64,000 nt of DNA from Flavisolibacter nicotianae (GCF_003628535.1 NZ_RBCI01000004.1:124001-188000); one strand, 5' to 3'; counted from the stretch's first letter, positions 1 to 9,122 are shown. Translations and numbers: made by a program. Notes: generated from the letters alone by a model not told the origin.

Positions 1-447
1 ACCTCGCCGAAACCTTCGCAAATCGAGACGATGATCGGCAATGACCCGGTAATTGAAAACGCGGCCGAGTACCTGAAACACCCGTATGCCAATATCAAAG
101 CCAATGCATACGACATGGTGTTGAACGGAAACGAGATCGGCGGCGGTTCAATCCGGATCTTCCAGCGGGAATTGCAGGAGAAAATGTTTGCCGCCCTTGG
201 TATGACCCAGGAGGAAGCGCAACACAAATTCGGCTTCCTGCTTGGAGCTTTTGAATACGGTGCCCCGCCGCACGGAGGCATCGCGTTTGGCTTTGACCGA
301 CTCTGCGCCATCCTTGGCGGCAGCGAAAGCATCCGTGATTTTATTGCCTTTCCAAAGAATAACAGCGGCAGGGATGTTATGCTCGACGCCCCAGCCGGCA
401 TCGATCAGAAACAGTTGGATGAACTGAACATCAAATTGGCGCTATAA
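1..447 (+). CDS. aspS: Aspartyl-tRNA synthetase, C-terminal part (5' truncated by window edge)
   Basis: Aspartyl-tRNA synthetase charges tRNA-Asp with aspartate in the cytoplasm. The reading frame is open from base 1, so only the last 148 codons are visible and the gene begins outside the window. The visible part carries the class II motif 3 region: GGGSIRI followed by [11 protein letters not shown], where the Arg contacts ATP, and then the FPK and GRD segments typical of the end of bacterial AspRS. The C-terminus lies at the usual place for the family. A stem-loop with a T run follows about 95 bases downstream. The family assignment is secure; nothing can be said about the N-terminal anticodon-binding or GAD domains from this window. 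Confidence 0.95.
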   Translation, partial: TSPKPSQIETMIGNDPVIENAAEYLKHPYANIKANAYDMVLNGNEIGGGSIRIFQRELQEKMFAALGMTQEEAQHKFGFLLGAFEYGAPPHGGIAFGFDRLCAILGGSESIRDFIAFPKNNSGRDVMLDAPAGIDQKQLDELNIKLAL

Positions 448-541
448 GCGGGTATAGCGATATTTTGATCGGCAGATGGTGACGACAAAAAATATCTCAA
501 TACTGCAATATCCCAATATCTCTTTTCCACTTGAGACGGAA

Positions 542-568
542 AACCTGTTCCCTGCGAACAGGTTTTTT
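542..568 (+). terminator. Rho-independent terminator after aspS
   Basis: A perfect 9-bp stem (AACCTGTTC / GAACAGGTT) with a 5-base loop is followed by a T run. It lies between aspS and the downstream lipoprotein gene and points in the same direction as aspS. Confidence 0.8.
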
Positions 569-688
569 GCTGTTACAAACCGACTCTTCCATCGGCAGGG
601 TTAACAACATACGCACAATAAGTTTTCGGTATATTCGTCTTTAGCAAAATACCCGGGCACCTTTCGGATGCTTTTCTTATCGAATACG

Positions 689-1543
689 ATGAAACAGTTT
701 TATACGTTATTTTTTCTGTTGGTCGTCTTTGTTTCCTGCCAAAAAGAAACAACAGGCAATACGGTAGAAACAGGGGAGAAGGTCCTGCAAAATGTGTCCT
801 ACGGAAATGACGGGCAGCAGCGGATGGACATTTATCTACCCGCCAACCATAACACGACCAGTACAAGGGCGCTGGTATTGATCCATGGCGGCGCCTGGAC
901 AAGCGGCGACAAAACCGATTTCAATGAGTTCATCAGCATCCTGAAACAACGCCTGCCTGATTACGCAGTTTTCAATATCAATTACCGCCTCGCGGCATTT
1001 CCAGCAACCAATCTTTTTCCCACACAGGAAAACGATGTGAAGGCGGCATTTGACTTTATCCTTTCAAAGGTTTCAGACTACGGTTTTAATCAAACAAAGA
1101 TCGTGGTGCTAGGTGCTTCGGCCGGTAGCCACCTGGCCCTTTTGCAGGGCTACAAAAATGCCACACCGCGATTGAAAGCAATCGTAGACATGTTTGGGCC
1201 GTCAGACCTGACAGCATTCTACAACAGCCTGACCGAGCCAATCGTCAAATCGACCATGCAGGACCTGCTCGGTGGAACACCCACAACTAACGCTTCATTG
1301 TACCAAAGTTCTAGTCCCATTAATTACGTAACGGCACAAAGTCCGCCGACCCTCGTCTTCCACGGCGGGCAGGACCCCTTGGTGCCACTTTCGCAAAGCA
1401 GTTCGCTGAAAGCGAAACTCGATGCGCTAAAAGTGCCTGCGCAACTGGTCGTTTACCCGGCGGAAGGACATGGATGGGAGGGTGTAAGCCTTACGGACAC
1501 TTACGAAAAAATTGACGCATTTCTACGGCAGTACAATCCATAA
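689..1543 (+). CDS. Alpha/beta hydrolase (esterase/lipase-like) lipoprotein
   Basis: This is a probable carboxylesterase of the alpha/beta hydrolase fold, exported as a lipoprotein. The start at 689 gives a compact lipoprotein signal (MKQFYTLFFLLVVFVSC) with Cys at the lipobox; an in-frame ATG 21 bases upstream would add a poor leader. The HGGAW oxyanion-hole motif comes early, GASAG is the nucleophile elbow (GxSxG), and HGGQDPLV and GHGW near the C-terminus supply the acid and the histidine of the triad. This is the BD-FAE / hormone-sensitive-lipase-like subgroup common in Bacteroidota. Length (284 aa) is normal. The natural substrate cannot be read from the sequence. It stands alone between two terminator-bounded units. 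Confidence 0.85.
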   Translation: MKQFYTLFFLLVVFVSCQKETTGNTVETGEKVLQNVSYGNDGQQRMDIYLPANHNTTSTRALVLIHGGAWTSGDKTDFNEFISILKQRLPDYAVFNINYRLAAFPATNLFPTQENDVKAAFDFILSKVSDYGFNQTKIVVLGASAGSHLALLQGYKNATPRLKAIVDMFGPSDLTAFYNSLTEPIVKSTMQDLLGGTPTTNASLYQSSSPINYVTAQSPPTLVFHGGQDPLVPLSQSSSLKAKLDALKVPAQLVVYPAEGHGWEGVSLTDTYEKIDAFLRQYNP

Positions 1544-1592
1544 AAATTTAATTACCTTTCTTTATATTTAATCTTTACCAAAACCAATTCTT

Positions 1593-2417
1593 ATGCGTTT
1601 TTTTGAACGTCTCTCCAACGGCTGGAAAATTTCCTTGCGCTCTTTTAAGGTCTTGAACGAAAACAAGCAATTACTTGCATTCCCTGTTTTGTCGGCCATC
1701 TCGCTTATCCTGGTAATGGGTGTTTTTTATACCGGCGTTCTGGCCATGGTGGGCTGGGACCTGGACAACCTGAATACCGATGGTTTGACAGGTTACCTGC
1801 TACTTTTTTGCTTTTATTTGATTAATTATTTCGTAGTGGTGTTTTTCAACATGGCGCTCATTCACTGTACACGGTTGTATTTCCAGGGCGAAGAAGTTAC
1901 CATTGAAAAGGGTCTGAAATTCAGCCTGAGTCGCATTGGCGTGATATTCTCCTGGGCCGTATTTGCCGCTACCGTCGGAACCATCCTCAAAGCTATCCAG
2001 GAAAATGCAGGCATCATTGGCAAGATCATCACGGGCATCATCGGGATCGTTTGGAATATCGCTGTCTTTTTTGTTGTTCCGATCATCGCATATGAGGGAT
2101 TGGGACCAATTGCAGCCTTCAAGCGCTCTTCACAACTTGTCAAGCAAAAATGGGGCGAAAGCCTTGCCGGTACCTTCAGCCTTGGGTTGGTTCAATTTGT
2201 CGGCATCCTGCTGGTGGCTCTTCCCCTTTTCTTTCTAGGGTTGGCGATCCACTTCATTGCCGGCGTTGTGCTGGCTGTGCTGGGAGCATTTATCGTGATC
2301 GCTATTATCAGCGCTACGGAGACCATTTTCATTAGCATGGTTTACCACAATATCAACGGTGATCCTGTCAAATACCTGAACGAACAAATGGTCAATGACC
2401 TTTTCGTAAAAAAATAA
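1593..2417 (+). CDS. Polytopic membrane protein, DUF6159-like
   Basis: A 274-residue integral membrane protein with several long hydrophobic segments: residues about 25-55, 65-85, 110-130, 140-165, 195-225 and 225-250. The N-terminus (MRFFERLSNGWKIS) and the KENKQLLAFPVLS-type segment resemble proteins annotated as DUF6159 membrane proteins in Bacteroidota and archaea. No catalytic motif is visible and the function is unknown. It sits 49 bases after the esterase gene in the same orientation and is closed by a strong terminator, so the two could share a transcript. It could also be described as a glycerophosphoryl diester phosphodiesterase membrane-domain-like protein; the family call is from memory of similar N-termini. 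Confidence 0.7.
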   Translation: MRFFERLSNGWKISLRSFKVLNENKQLLAFPVLSAISLILVMGVFYTGVLAMVGWDLDNLNTDGLTGYLLLFCFYLINYFVVVFFNMALIHCTRLYFQGEEVTIEKGLKFSLSRIGVIFSWAVFAATVGTILKAIQENAGIIGKIITGIIGIVWNIAVFFVVPIIAYEGLGPIAAFKRSSQLVKQKWGESLAGTFSLGLVQFVGILLVALPLFFLGLAIHFIAGVVLAVLGAFIVIAIISATETIFISMVYHNINGDPVKYLNEQMVNDLFVKK

Positions 2418-2442
2418 TTGTTTGTAGTGATCATTTCTGCTT

Positions 2443-2468
2443 GGCCTTCCAGTTGGAAGGCCTTTTTT
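2443..2468 (+). terminator. Rho-independent terminator
   Basis: An 8-bp stem (GGCCTTCC / GGAAGGCC) with a 4-base loop is followed by six Ts, 25 bases after the membrane protein gene. Confidence 0.85.
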
Positions 2469-2703
2469 ATTGCAAAACGATTTTGCCCCTTTACGGCAAG
2501 CCGGATGTATGCCTACATGTACCCACAGTCTCTTTAAAAGAAGAGCTGAATTGAGACAGTCACCCTGGTTTAAAAATCCACAAATGCGTTTGACTTGTCG
2601 GATTCATTTATTATTTTAAACCAGCCAATGTCCCCATCAAAACCACTTCTGTATTTCGTGATAACTTTTCATTGTGCCATTACTCCACCTAAAACGCAAA
2701 CAA

Positions 2704-3513
2704 ATGAAAAGTCGAAGCACACCAATCATTCTGCCATTTTTCCTTCTAACCTCCCTGTATGCTGCCGGCCAGGCAGTTCAGGTAAAGCAGCCGGCCGGGC
2801 TGAACATGCGGGGCTCTTACACCATGCAAAAACAAACCCTGGATTCGGGAAAGGGGCTTAGCACATTAAATGTGCAGCAGGATAAGATTTACACGGATAA
2901 ATACATCATGTATGCCCATCGCCGGTCCGAAACCGACTCGCTGGCGGAGTTTGGAATCGGTACCTATAAAATCGAAAACGGACAGGTAATTGAAAATATG
3001 TTTTATGGATCGTCCGGCCCGGTCAACGGCACCTATCAACTGGCCATCACCAAACGGCCCGATGGTTATTCGCAGGTCATTGATTTCCCGGGAAGCGACC
3101 CTGCCAAACATTACATCCTGACAGAAGATTATAAAAATGCAAGCAAGGCCATGAAGACGCCGCTGGACGGCGCCTGGAAGCAGGTCAGAAACGTCACCAT
3201 TTCACCAGATGGAAAAACCATGGCTGATGACCATCCTACGCAATATAAAATCTATGAGTCAGGGCATTATATGTGGGCCAATACGTCGAAAGACAGCAGT
3301 GGCAAACTGCTTTCGTTTTATGGCTATGGGACATTTGACATGCCCCGGCCGGATGAAGTCACGGAATTGACAAGCAGTTCGACGTTCACATCGGCACTGG
3401 TAGGCCAACCTGTTACGGTCAAAATAAAATTCCTGGGAAAGGATAGCTATGAACAAACCATTACCTGGCCGGACGGCAGCAAACTGGTAGAAACTTATGA
3501 GCGGATGAAATAA
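2704..3513 (+). CDS. Secreted protein with two lipocalin-like repeats
   Basis: I do not recognise a named family with certainty. The start at 2704 gives a clear Sec signal peptide (MKSRSTPIILPFFLLTSLYAAGQA); an ATG 30 bases upstream would spoil it. The mature part seems to hold two related beta-rich units. Each opens with a G-x-W/Y...K segment (GSYTMQKQTL, GAWKQVRNVT), passes through a KIY...Y-M-x-A core (KIYTDKYIMYAH, KIYESGHYMWAN), then FGIGTYKIENGQ / YGYGTFDMPRPD, and ends in a strand-rich tail. This layout is like the DUF4488/lipocalin-like proteins of Bacteroidota. The product is probably periplasmic or surface-associated, with unknown ligand. It is monocistronic and ends at a bidirectional terminator shared with the convergent dehydrogenase gene. 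Confidence 0.75.
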   Translation: MKSRSTPIILPFFLLTSLYAAGQAVQVKQPAGLNMRGSYTMQKQTLDSGKGLSTLNVQQDKIYTDKYIMYAHRRSETDSLAEFGIGTYKIENGQVIENMFYGSSGPVNGTYQLAITKRPDGYSQVIDFPGSDPAKHYILTEDYKNASKAMKTPLDGAWKQVRNVTISPDGKTMADDHPTQYKIYESGHYMWANTSKDSSGKLLSFYGYGTFDMPRPDEVTELTSSSTFTSALVGQPVTVKIKFLGKDSYEQTITWPDGSKLVETYERMK

Positions 3514-3525
3514 TCTCCGGCAACG

Positions 3526-3562
3526 AAAAAGTGCCCATCGCGAAGGAATGGGCACTTTTTTT
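3526..3562. terminator. Bidirectional terminator between convergent genes
   Basis: A 13-bp stem (AAAAAGTGCCCAT / ATGGGCACTTTTT) with a 9-base loop has A and T runs on either side, so it can end transcripts from both the secreted-protein gene and the convergent aldehyde dehydrogenase gene. Confidence 0.88.
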
Positions 3563-3578
3563 AAAAAAGCCTGATTTG

Positions 3579-5108
3579 TTATAAGTCAAATTTGATGCCT
3601 TGGGCCAGCGGTAATTTCGTGCTGTAGTTGATGGTGTTTGTCTGCCGCCGCATATAAATACGCCAGGCATCCGAACCGCTTTCCCGGCCGCCACCTGTTT
3701 CTTTTTCCCCACCGAAAGCGCCGCCGATTTCGGCACCCGACGTGCCAATGTTGACGTTGGCAATCCCGCAATCGCTGCCGGCAGATGAAAGAAATGTTTC
3801 GGCTTCCCGGAGATTCAGGGTCATGATCGACGATGACAAACCTTGCGGCACACCGTTCTGAATGGCAATGGCCTCCTCCAGCATTTTGTATTTCATCAGG
3901 TAAAGAATGGGCGCAAACGTTTCGTGGCAAACGATCTCGTAGTGGGGCTGCACTTCGGCTATGCAGGGTTTTACGTAACAGCCGCTTTCATAACCCTTGC
4001 CCTCCAAAACGCCGCCTTCCACCACAAACTGACCGCCTTCGGACTTGCATTTTTCGATGGCCGCAGAGTACATTGCCACGGCACCCTTGTCGATGAGCGG
4101 CCCTACGTGATTGGCTTCATCGAGCGGATCACCAATGCGCAATTGTTTGTATGCATTTACCAGCTTGTCGCGAAAGGCATCGTACACATCCTCGTGAATG
4201 ATCAGTCGGCGGGTAGAGGTACAACGCTGCCCGGCTGTCCCTACTGCCCCGAATACACAACCGACAAGGGCCATTTCGAGGTCGGCGTCTTTGGAAATGA
4301 TAATGGCATTGTTGCCACCCAGTTCCAGAAGCGACCGCCCAAGCCGTGCACCAACAGCCGCCCCAACGGCTTTGCCCATCCGGGTAGAACCGGTAGCCGA
4401 CACCAGCGGTACCCGGGTGTCGGCAGCGAGACGTTCCCCGATTTCCCGTTCACCGATCACCAGGCCGCAAACGCCTTCGGGTACACCATTCGCTGCAAAC
4501 ACGTCTGCAATGATGTTTTGGCAGGCAATGGCACAAAGTGGTGTTTTCTCCGATGGCTTCCACACGCAAACATCGCCGCAAACCCAGGCCAGGGCCGTGT
4601 TCCAGCTCCACACAGCTACCGGGAAATTGAATGCTGAAATAATTCCAACGATTCCCAGTGGGTGCCACTGCTCGTACATGCGGTGACCGGGACGTTCACT
4701 GTGCATCGTTAGCCCGTGTAACTGGCGGGACAAACCAACTGCAAAATCACAGATATCGATCATTTCCTGCACCTCACCGAGACCTTCCTGCAGGCTTTTG
4801 CCCATTTCGTACGAAACCAGTTTTCCAAGTGGCTCCTTGTATTTGCGAAGGGCCTCGGCAAACTGCCGCACGACGTCACCCCGTTTTGGCGACGGCCACA
4901 GGCGCCATTCCAGGAAGGCTTCAGAGGCTTTTTTGATGACTTGATCATACGCCGCTTCGTCAGTGCCTACCACCTCTGCGATTTTTTTCCCGTCGACAGG
5001 AGAAAAGGATGCAATCACCTTTCCCTTGCTGCCGATCCATTTTTGGCCGGTCGCAGTGCCGCCGTTGCTTTGCCTGATTCCGAGTTGGTCTAAAATATCC
5101 TGCATCAT
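3579..5108 (-). CDS. ALDH7-type aldehyde dehydrogenase (alpha-aminoadipic semialdehyde dehydrogenase-like)
   Basis: An NAD(P)-dependent aldehyde dehydrogenase of the ALDH7A1/AmaB type. That family oxidises alpha-aminoadipic semialdehyde (piperideine-6-carboxylate) to aminoadipate in lysine catabolism. The protein has FNFPVAVW, the cofactor motif SATGSTRMG, the general base Glu in LLELGGNN and the catalytic Cys in GTAGQRCTSTRR. Its C-terminal signature (GGAFGGEKETGGGRESGSDA) is almost diagnostic for ALDH7. I chose the start at 5108 (tandem ATG, MMQDILDQLG) because the upstream codons do not look like family sequence; 5105 is equally possible. Length is then about 509 aa, as in the family. No other lysine-catabolic gene is nearby, so the physiological substrate is inferred from family only. 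Confidence 0.9.
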   Translation of the reverse strand: MMQDILDQLGIRQSNGGTATGQKWIGSKGKVIASFSPVDGKKIAEVVGTDEAAYDQVIKKASEAFLEWRLWPSPKRGDVVRQFAEALRKYKEPLGKLVSYEMGKSLQEGLGEVQEMIDICDFAVGLSRQLHGLTMHSERPGHRMYEQWHPLGIVGIISAFNFPVAVWSWNTALAWVCGDVCVWKPSEKTPLCAIACQNIIADVFAANGVPEGVCGLVIGEREIGERLAADTRVPLVSATGSTRMGKAVGAAVGARLGRSLLELGGNNAIIISKDADLEMALVGCVFGAVGTAGQRCTSTRRLIIHEDVYDAFRDKLVNAYKQLRIGDPLDEANHVGPLIDKGAVAMYSAAIEKCKSEGGQFVVEGGVLEGKGYESGCYVKPCIAEVQPHYEIVCHETFAPILYLMKYKMLEEAIAIQNGVPQGLSSSIMTLNLREAETFLSSAGSDCGIANVNIGTSGAEIGGAFGGEKETGGGRESGSDAWRIYMRRQTNTINYSTKLPLAQGIKFDL

Positions 5109-5220
5109 TAACTGATTAAAATTTGTAAAGTATAAAAGAGTATCCTCCGCCCTATGTTTCATTTACTTTCTCAAGGACAGGCAACATTGAACAGTGCCAA
5201 CTTCCCTCAGCTTCATTGTT

Positions 5221-7149
5221 CTATTTGGTTAAAGATATTTTGATTCCGGCCATCAGCCACCGGCCGGGCATTTGCGCACCCAACAGGTCGGTGTACGACC
5301 GGTCGGTGAGGTTGTCCACTTCGACAAAGGCGCTGACATTCTTTTTCCACAGAAAGGCTTCGCCTTTCGCATTGACGACAAAATAATCCCTGGAAACCCT
5401 GGCAATTACTGGCGACGGATCCTTTTGCGATTGTCTTTGTTTATAAAGCCCGCTGACCGAAAGAGAGAATAGCCGGTGCGTGTACTGTACATTCAAATTA
5501 CCCAGGTACCTGGCATGCGAGGAAAGGTAAAGCGAAGGTGTACCGGTCTTCGTGTCACTTTGCAGCCAGGTAAAGCCAAGCGTTGCCCACACGCCGCTGT
5601 TTGCAGATAGCGTCTTGCTGAACTGAACATCGGTTTCCACACCTGTCGTTGTGACATCCGCAATATTTTCCGCCAACAGGTAGGTGCCTGTGGGAGAAAG
5701 ATTCACTTTTCGCGGCATCAGGAGATAAGGTGTGCTGACGTAATCAATCAGGTCTTTGTGTAAGCGCTGGAAGAACGTGGCTGACAGTTTCAGGCTGTTA
5801 CTGAAAAGATAGTCGGCCCCGGCCTCGTAGGTAAATGAACGTTCCTGTCCTAAATCCGGGTTGCCAATTCGTCCGCTGGCCACAAAAGCTTTGTTGTAAT
5901 TGTTGAAACGTTCCGTAAAATCGGCATCGCGTATGGTTTTGCCGGCGCTGCCGCGAATTTGTAGGGCATCGACGCGGTAGGAGAGATTCACCTGTGGTAC
6001 AAATTCCCACCCGCTCCGTTCGTTCCATTCCATCCTTGCAGCCGGTGTGATGAAAAGGTTTTCATTGAGTCGCTGGTTCCAGACAAGGAAGGCGGCGGCC
6101 TGGCCGAGGCTGTGGTTGCCTCGGTCGTTGGAGGAGATATTCTTGTTGATGTACTGCAAACCGGTGGAGAGCACGGTTTGACCCGAAAGACGAATTTCAT
6201 CACTTACCAGTGCCTGCCACAGGTTGCTCTTGCTCTGGTTGGTGGCGCTGCGTGGATTAAAAGCAAAACTGTCGGTCAAATTCTTGTAGCCTGCCTGGAA
6301 GCGCAGGGTATTTTTATCGGTGTTGCGGGAAAGCTGCAGTTGGTTCCAGATGGTCTGCACGGTTTCCTGGGCCGTGTCGGAAGCAAAATTGGTATAAAAG
6401 TTTTGCGCTGCGAACCTGCGTTTATCAAAGGAGGAGCGGAGGGCCAGGCTCCATCGCTCATTGAAACGATGACTGACCGATGCCGAAACTGTATTCGCAT
6501 GCACAAAGCCACGGATACCCCGTTGGGGTTGCCCGTCCGTGTTGTTCGACAAGATACCGGCTCCGAAAGACGTTTTTCCGTTTGAAGCATAGAAACCCGC
6601 ATTGGCACCCAGCAGCGCATATTCGCCGGCGGTCAGTTGAGCGGCAGCCTCTACCGTTTTAACGGCCGGTTTCGTTGCAAAAGTTTTTGTGATGATATTA
6701 ACCACGCCACCCACTGCTTCCGAGCCGTATAAGGCGGAAGAAGCCCCTTTCAAAACTTCAATGCGATCAATCTCGCCGGGAGCAATGGGAATATAAGAAG
6801 TGAAGTGGCCGGTATTGGGATCGTTGACCCGCACACCATCAATGATGACCAGCACTTGCTGAAACGTACCGCCACGCAAAACGATATCGCTTTGGGCACC
6901 CATGGGTCCGCGGGCCTGCACTTCTACGCCAGGAACATATCGCAATAATTCGTCGACGGAATGAACGGGAAGCGCCGCAAATTTTTCACCCTTAATGACA
7001 ACCAGGTTCCGCCCGGTTTGGGACGCTTTGATGGGATTCATCGACGCTGTGACAGTCACGGGGTCGAGGTCAGTTTGCTGGGCAAATCCAGGTTTCGCAC
7101 CGAACGCAAGCAGTACGGTTCCGGCAATAATTCTGTTTCTCATAGCCAT
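5221..7149 (-). CDS. TonB-dependent outer-membrane receptor, BtuB-like
   Basis: A ligand-gated outer-membrane transporter driven by TonB. The start at 7149 (MAMRNRI; 7143 is the alternative) gives a signal peptide ending GFAQQ. A TonB-box-like segment (DPVTVTAS) follows, then the plug domain (VDELLRYVPGVEVQARG, DIVLRGGTFQQVLVIIDGVRVNDP, IEVLKGASSALYGSEAVGGVVNIIT) and a long beta-barrel ending in an aromatic/charged strand (WLMAGIKISLTK). Size (642 aa) and plug sequence match the vitamin B12 receptor class, but I could not find a cobalamin riboswitch upstream, so the cargo is open. A TAnnTTTG element at 7162-7169 lies just upstream on the minus strand. The gene lies 112 bases upstream of the ALDH start and 162 bases after panB, all in the same direction. 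Confidence 0.92.
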   Translation of the reverse strand: MAMRNRIIAGTVLLAFGAKPGFAQQTDLDPVTVTASMNPIKASQTGRNLVVIKGEKFAALPVHSVDELLRYVPGVEVQARGPMGAQSDIVLRGGTFQQVLVIIDGVRVNDPNTGHFTSYIPIAPGEIDRIEVLKGASSALYGSEAVGGVVNIITKTFATKPAVKTVEAAAQLTAGEYALLGANAGFYASNGKTSFGAGILSNNTDGQPQRGIRGFVHANTVSASVSHRFNERWSLALRSSFDKRRFAAQNFYTNFASDTAQETVQTIWNQLQLSRNTDKNTLRFQAGYKNLTDSFAFNPRSATNQSKSNLWQALVSDEIRLSGQTVLSTGLQYINKNISSNDRGNHSLGQAAAFLVWNQRLNENLFITPAARMEWNERSGWEFVPQVNLSYRVDALQIRGSAGKTIRDADFTERFNNYNKAFVASGRIGNPDLGQERSFTYEAGADYLFSNSLKLSATFFQRLHKDLIDYVSTPYLLMPRKVNLSPTGTYLLAENIADVTTTGVETDVQFSKTLSANSGVWATLGFTWLQSDTKTGTPSLYLSSHARYLGNLNVQYTHRLFSLSVSGLYKQRQSQKDPSPVIARVSRDYFVVNAKGEAFLWKKNVSAFVEVDNLTDRSYTDLLGAQMPGRWLMAGIKISLTK

Positions 7150-7161
7150 AAAAATTGGTGG

Positions 7162-7169
7162 CAAAAATA
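7162..7169 (-). promoter_or_regulatory. Bacteroidota-type -7 promoter element (TATTTTTG) of the TonB receptor gene
   Basis: On the minus strand the sequence TATTTTTG matches the TAnnTTTG consensus of the Bacteroidota primary sigma factor, about 12 bases before the receptor start. A weak TTG-containing -33 region (minus-strand CTTGTTC) lies about 18-20 bases further up. The match is to consensus only. Confidence 0.5.
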
Positions 7170-7311
7170 GGTGAGGGTGCCATTGAACAAGTCCGGAGCC
7201 TGCGTAATGGAGCAGACAACCGGGTGTAAACAATTGGCAATAAACCTTCAACAAGCAACAACAAAAATTTCACTGCACATGGATATCTGTACATTTCCAG
7301 CAACGCAACGC

Positions 7312-8130
7312 CTAATATGATTCGGACTCATTAGGAAAATCGTTGCTCCGAACATCGGCAATGTACTGCTGTACGGCAGCCGTTATCTGCGGATGCAGGT
7401 TCAGGTACTGACGCAAAAAACGGGGCTTGAATTCGGTATTGATGCCCAGCATGTCGTGCATCACCAATACCTGGCCGTCGCAATGGGGTCCGGCACCAAT
7501 GCCGATGGTTGGGATCGAAAGAGAAACCGAGACATCCTTTGCTAGTGCTGCCGGAATTTTTTCCAGCACGAGGGCAAAGCACCCGGCCTCCTCCAGCTTT
7601 TTAGCATCGGAGCGCAACTTGGCCGCCTCTGCTTCTTCTTTGGCCCGGACACTGTAGGTACCGAATTTATAAATGGATTGGGGCGTCAAGCCGAGGTGGC
7701 CAATCACCGGAATTCCGGCGCTAATGATTCTCCTTATGGACTCGACCACTTCTTCCCCGCCTTCCAGCTTGATGGCATGTGCACCGGTTTCTTTCATGAT
7801 CCGGATGGCGGACGCGAGGGCAATGTCACCGTTGGACTGGTAGGAGCCAAACGGCAAATCCACAACTACGAGGCTTCGTTTTGCACCGCGGATAACCGAA
7901 GAAGCGTGGTAAATCATTTGGTCGAGTGTAATGGGCAGGGTGGTTTCATGTCCCGCCATGACGTTCGACGCGGAGTCGCCAACGAGAATGACATCGATGC
8001 CGGCCGCATCAAACAGGGAAGCGAAGGAAAAATCATAGGCCGTCAGCATGGAGATTTTGGTTCCCGATGCTTTCATTCGCTGAAGCGTATGGGTCGTAAT
8101 GCGTTTGACTTCCGGTGCGTTAGCGCTCAT
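7312..8130 (-). CDS. panB: 3-methyl-2-oxobutanoate hydroxymethyltransferase
   Basis: PanB transfers a hydroxymethyl group from 5,10-methylene-tetrahydrofolate to alpha-ketoisovalerate to give ketopantoate, the first committed step of pantothenate/CoA synthesis, in the cytoplasm. The protein shows the family blocks in order: [31 protein letters not shown] (with the metal-binding Asp), [44 protein letters not shown] (catalytic Glu) and [23 protein letters not shown]. At 272 aa it is the normal length. panC and panD are not in the window. The downstream TonB receptor has its own promoter-like element, so cotranscription is uncertain. Confidence 0.97.
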   Translation of the reverse strand: MSANAPEVKRITTHTLQRMKASGTKISMLTAYDFSFASLFDAAGIDVILVGDSASNVMAGHETTLPITLDQMIYHASSVIRGAKRSLVVVDLPFGSYQSNGDIALASAIRIMKETGAHAIKLEGGEEVVESIRRIISAGIPVIGHLGLTPQSIYKFGTYSVRAKEEAEAAKLRSDAKKLEEAGCFALVLEKIPAALAKDVSVSLSIPTIGIGAGPHCDGQVLVMHDMLGINTEFKPRFLRQYLNLHPQITAAVQQYIADVRSNDFPNESESY

Positions 8131-8331
8131 GCAAAATTTTTGGCGAAGATAAGCCGGCGGTTAAAGATCTTGGATTGTTGCGTAGAAAACAGTAACAGGC
8201 GACTGTCGGCCGAACATAACCCACCACTGCCATTCTACATTTTAACCGAAACGAAAACCAATCCTTCGATGGAAGGATAAGGTAGCTGCAAGCGGAAATT
8301 AAAGGGAAGTTGTTGTGCAGACAACCCGGTA

Positions 8332-8823
8332 TCAGCCGGTTCGTTTCTTTACGAAGCTCACCCTGCCGGTTCGCTCGAAATAGATCTCTTCCACTTCCTC
8401 CAGCGAGTTGATATGCAGGCTTAACCGCAATTGCTCAAGAATGTCATGCTCAGTTATATTGGTGCGCCTCATGTTCTTACGGTTGAACTGGCCATTGCCG
8501 TAAAGAATAAAACTTTTTCCCTTAACCACGCGGCCGATCCATTTATACCAAAAAGAAAGGTTGGAAAGTATATTGTGAATGACCATGATGGTTACACCGC
8601 CGGCAACTGCCGAAAGAAATGGCGTTGCACCAACAATGCCGCGGGCCAGTACCGCACCCAAAAGAATTGTCAGAATGTTATCAAACACGTCGCCTTTGCC
8701 GAAGGAACGCATGCCCGAAAGGCGGATCATGATGATCATCAGGATGAACATGACGGCCGCCCGGGCAACGGTTTCGCCCAGGCTGATTTCTTCTTTGATC
8801 CCCCAGATTTGAGTCAGGTCCAT
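8332..8823 (-). CDS. YetF-domain (DUF421) membrane protein
   Basis: A 163-residue member of the YetF/DUF421 family: a short block of transmembrane helices (residues about 18-38 and 45-85) followed by a cytoplasmic YetF domain. The signature segments are RLSGMRSFGKGDVFDNILTI, then GAVLARGIVGATPF, then the C-terminal KGKSFILYGNGQFNRKNMRRTNITEHDI block. Its biochemical role is not established. I place the start at 8823 (MDLTQIWG), because the reading frame continues a further 102 codons upstream in sequence that does not look like the family and overlaps a better candidate gene on the other strand. It is divergent from the small-protein/NUDIX/glycosylase operon, with about 93 bases between the starts. 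Confidence 0.85.
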   Translation of the reverse strand: MDLTQIWGIKEEISLGETVARAAVMFILMIIMIRLSGMRSFGKGDVFDNILTILLGAVLARGIVGATPFLSAVAGGVTIMVIHNILSNLSFWYKWIGRVVKGKSFILYGNGQFNRKNMRRTNITEHDILEQLRLSLHINSLEEVEEIYFERTGRVSFVKKRTG

Positions 8824-8916
8824 AAATCGTTTTCTGCAGCAGGGCATAAAAAGAGTGCCATTCTCAGCCATGGGCCGTGGCATAAAATTGTCAGTGATTT
8901 GGGCAAATACGTTAAA

Positions 8917-9120
8917 ATGGAAAACGACAAAACAAAGAAGGTGAACAATCCCAGCCAGATGGCAGGGCCGCACCGCGACCGGCAGGGCGTAGACAAAGCA
9001 CCCGGTGAAGAAGAAAATGAAGGACGAGTTGAAAATGTGGTGGCCGACACGCAAAGAGCCAAAGGCAAAGTGGACGGCGATCCTTCGCAGGCCAGCGACC
9101 AACCGATTAACGAGCCTTAA
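8917..9120 (+). CDS. Small, hydrophilic, probably disordered protein
   Basis: A 67-codon reading frame (MENDKTKKVNNPSQMAG... to ...SDQPINEP) with no hydrophobic core and very rich in Asp, Glu, Lys, Asn, Gln, Gly and Pro, so probably intrinsically disordered. I do not recognise a family. Support for it being real: it ends only two bases before the NUDIX start codon, and the NUDIX and glycosylase genes overlap in the same direction, so it would be the first gene of a tight three-gene unit. It begins after a divergent gap to yetF. Against it: the frame is open further upstream and no strong Shine-Dalgarno sequence is seen. Function unknown. Confidence 0.55.
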   Translation: MENDKTKKVNNPSQMAGPHRDRQGVDKAPGEEENEGRVENVVADTQRAKGKVDGDPSQASDQPINEP

Positions 9121-9122
9121 AA

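Noticed and set aside
573-902. A 109-codon minus-strand frame near 0.6-0.9 kb
   Set aside because: Overlaps the esterase lipoprotein gene, which has a complete signal and catalytic motifs.
7150-7311. Possible cobalamin riboswitch ahead of the BtuB-like receptor
   Set aside because: No B12-box or the GCCACTG-type core could be found on the minus strand; the spacer has only a promoter-like element.
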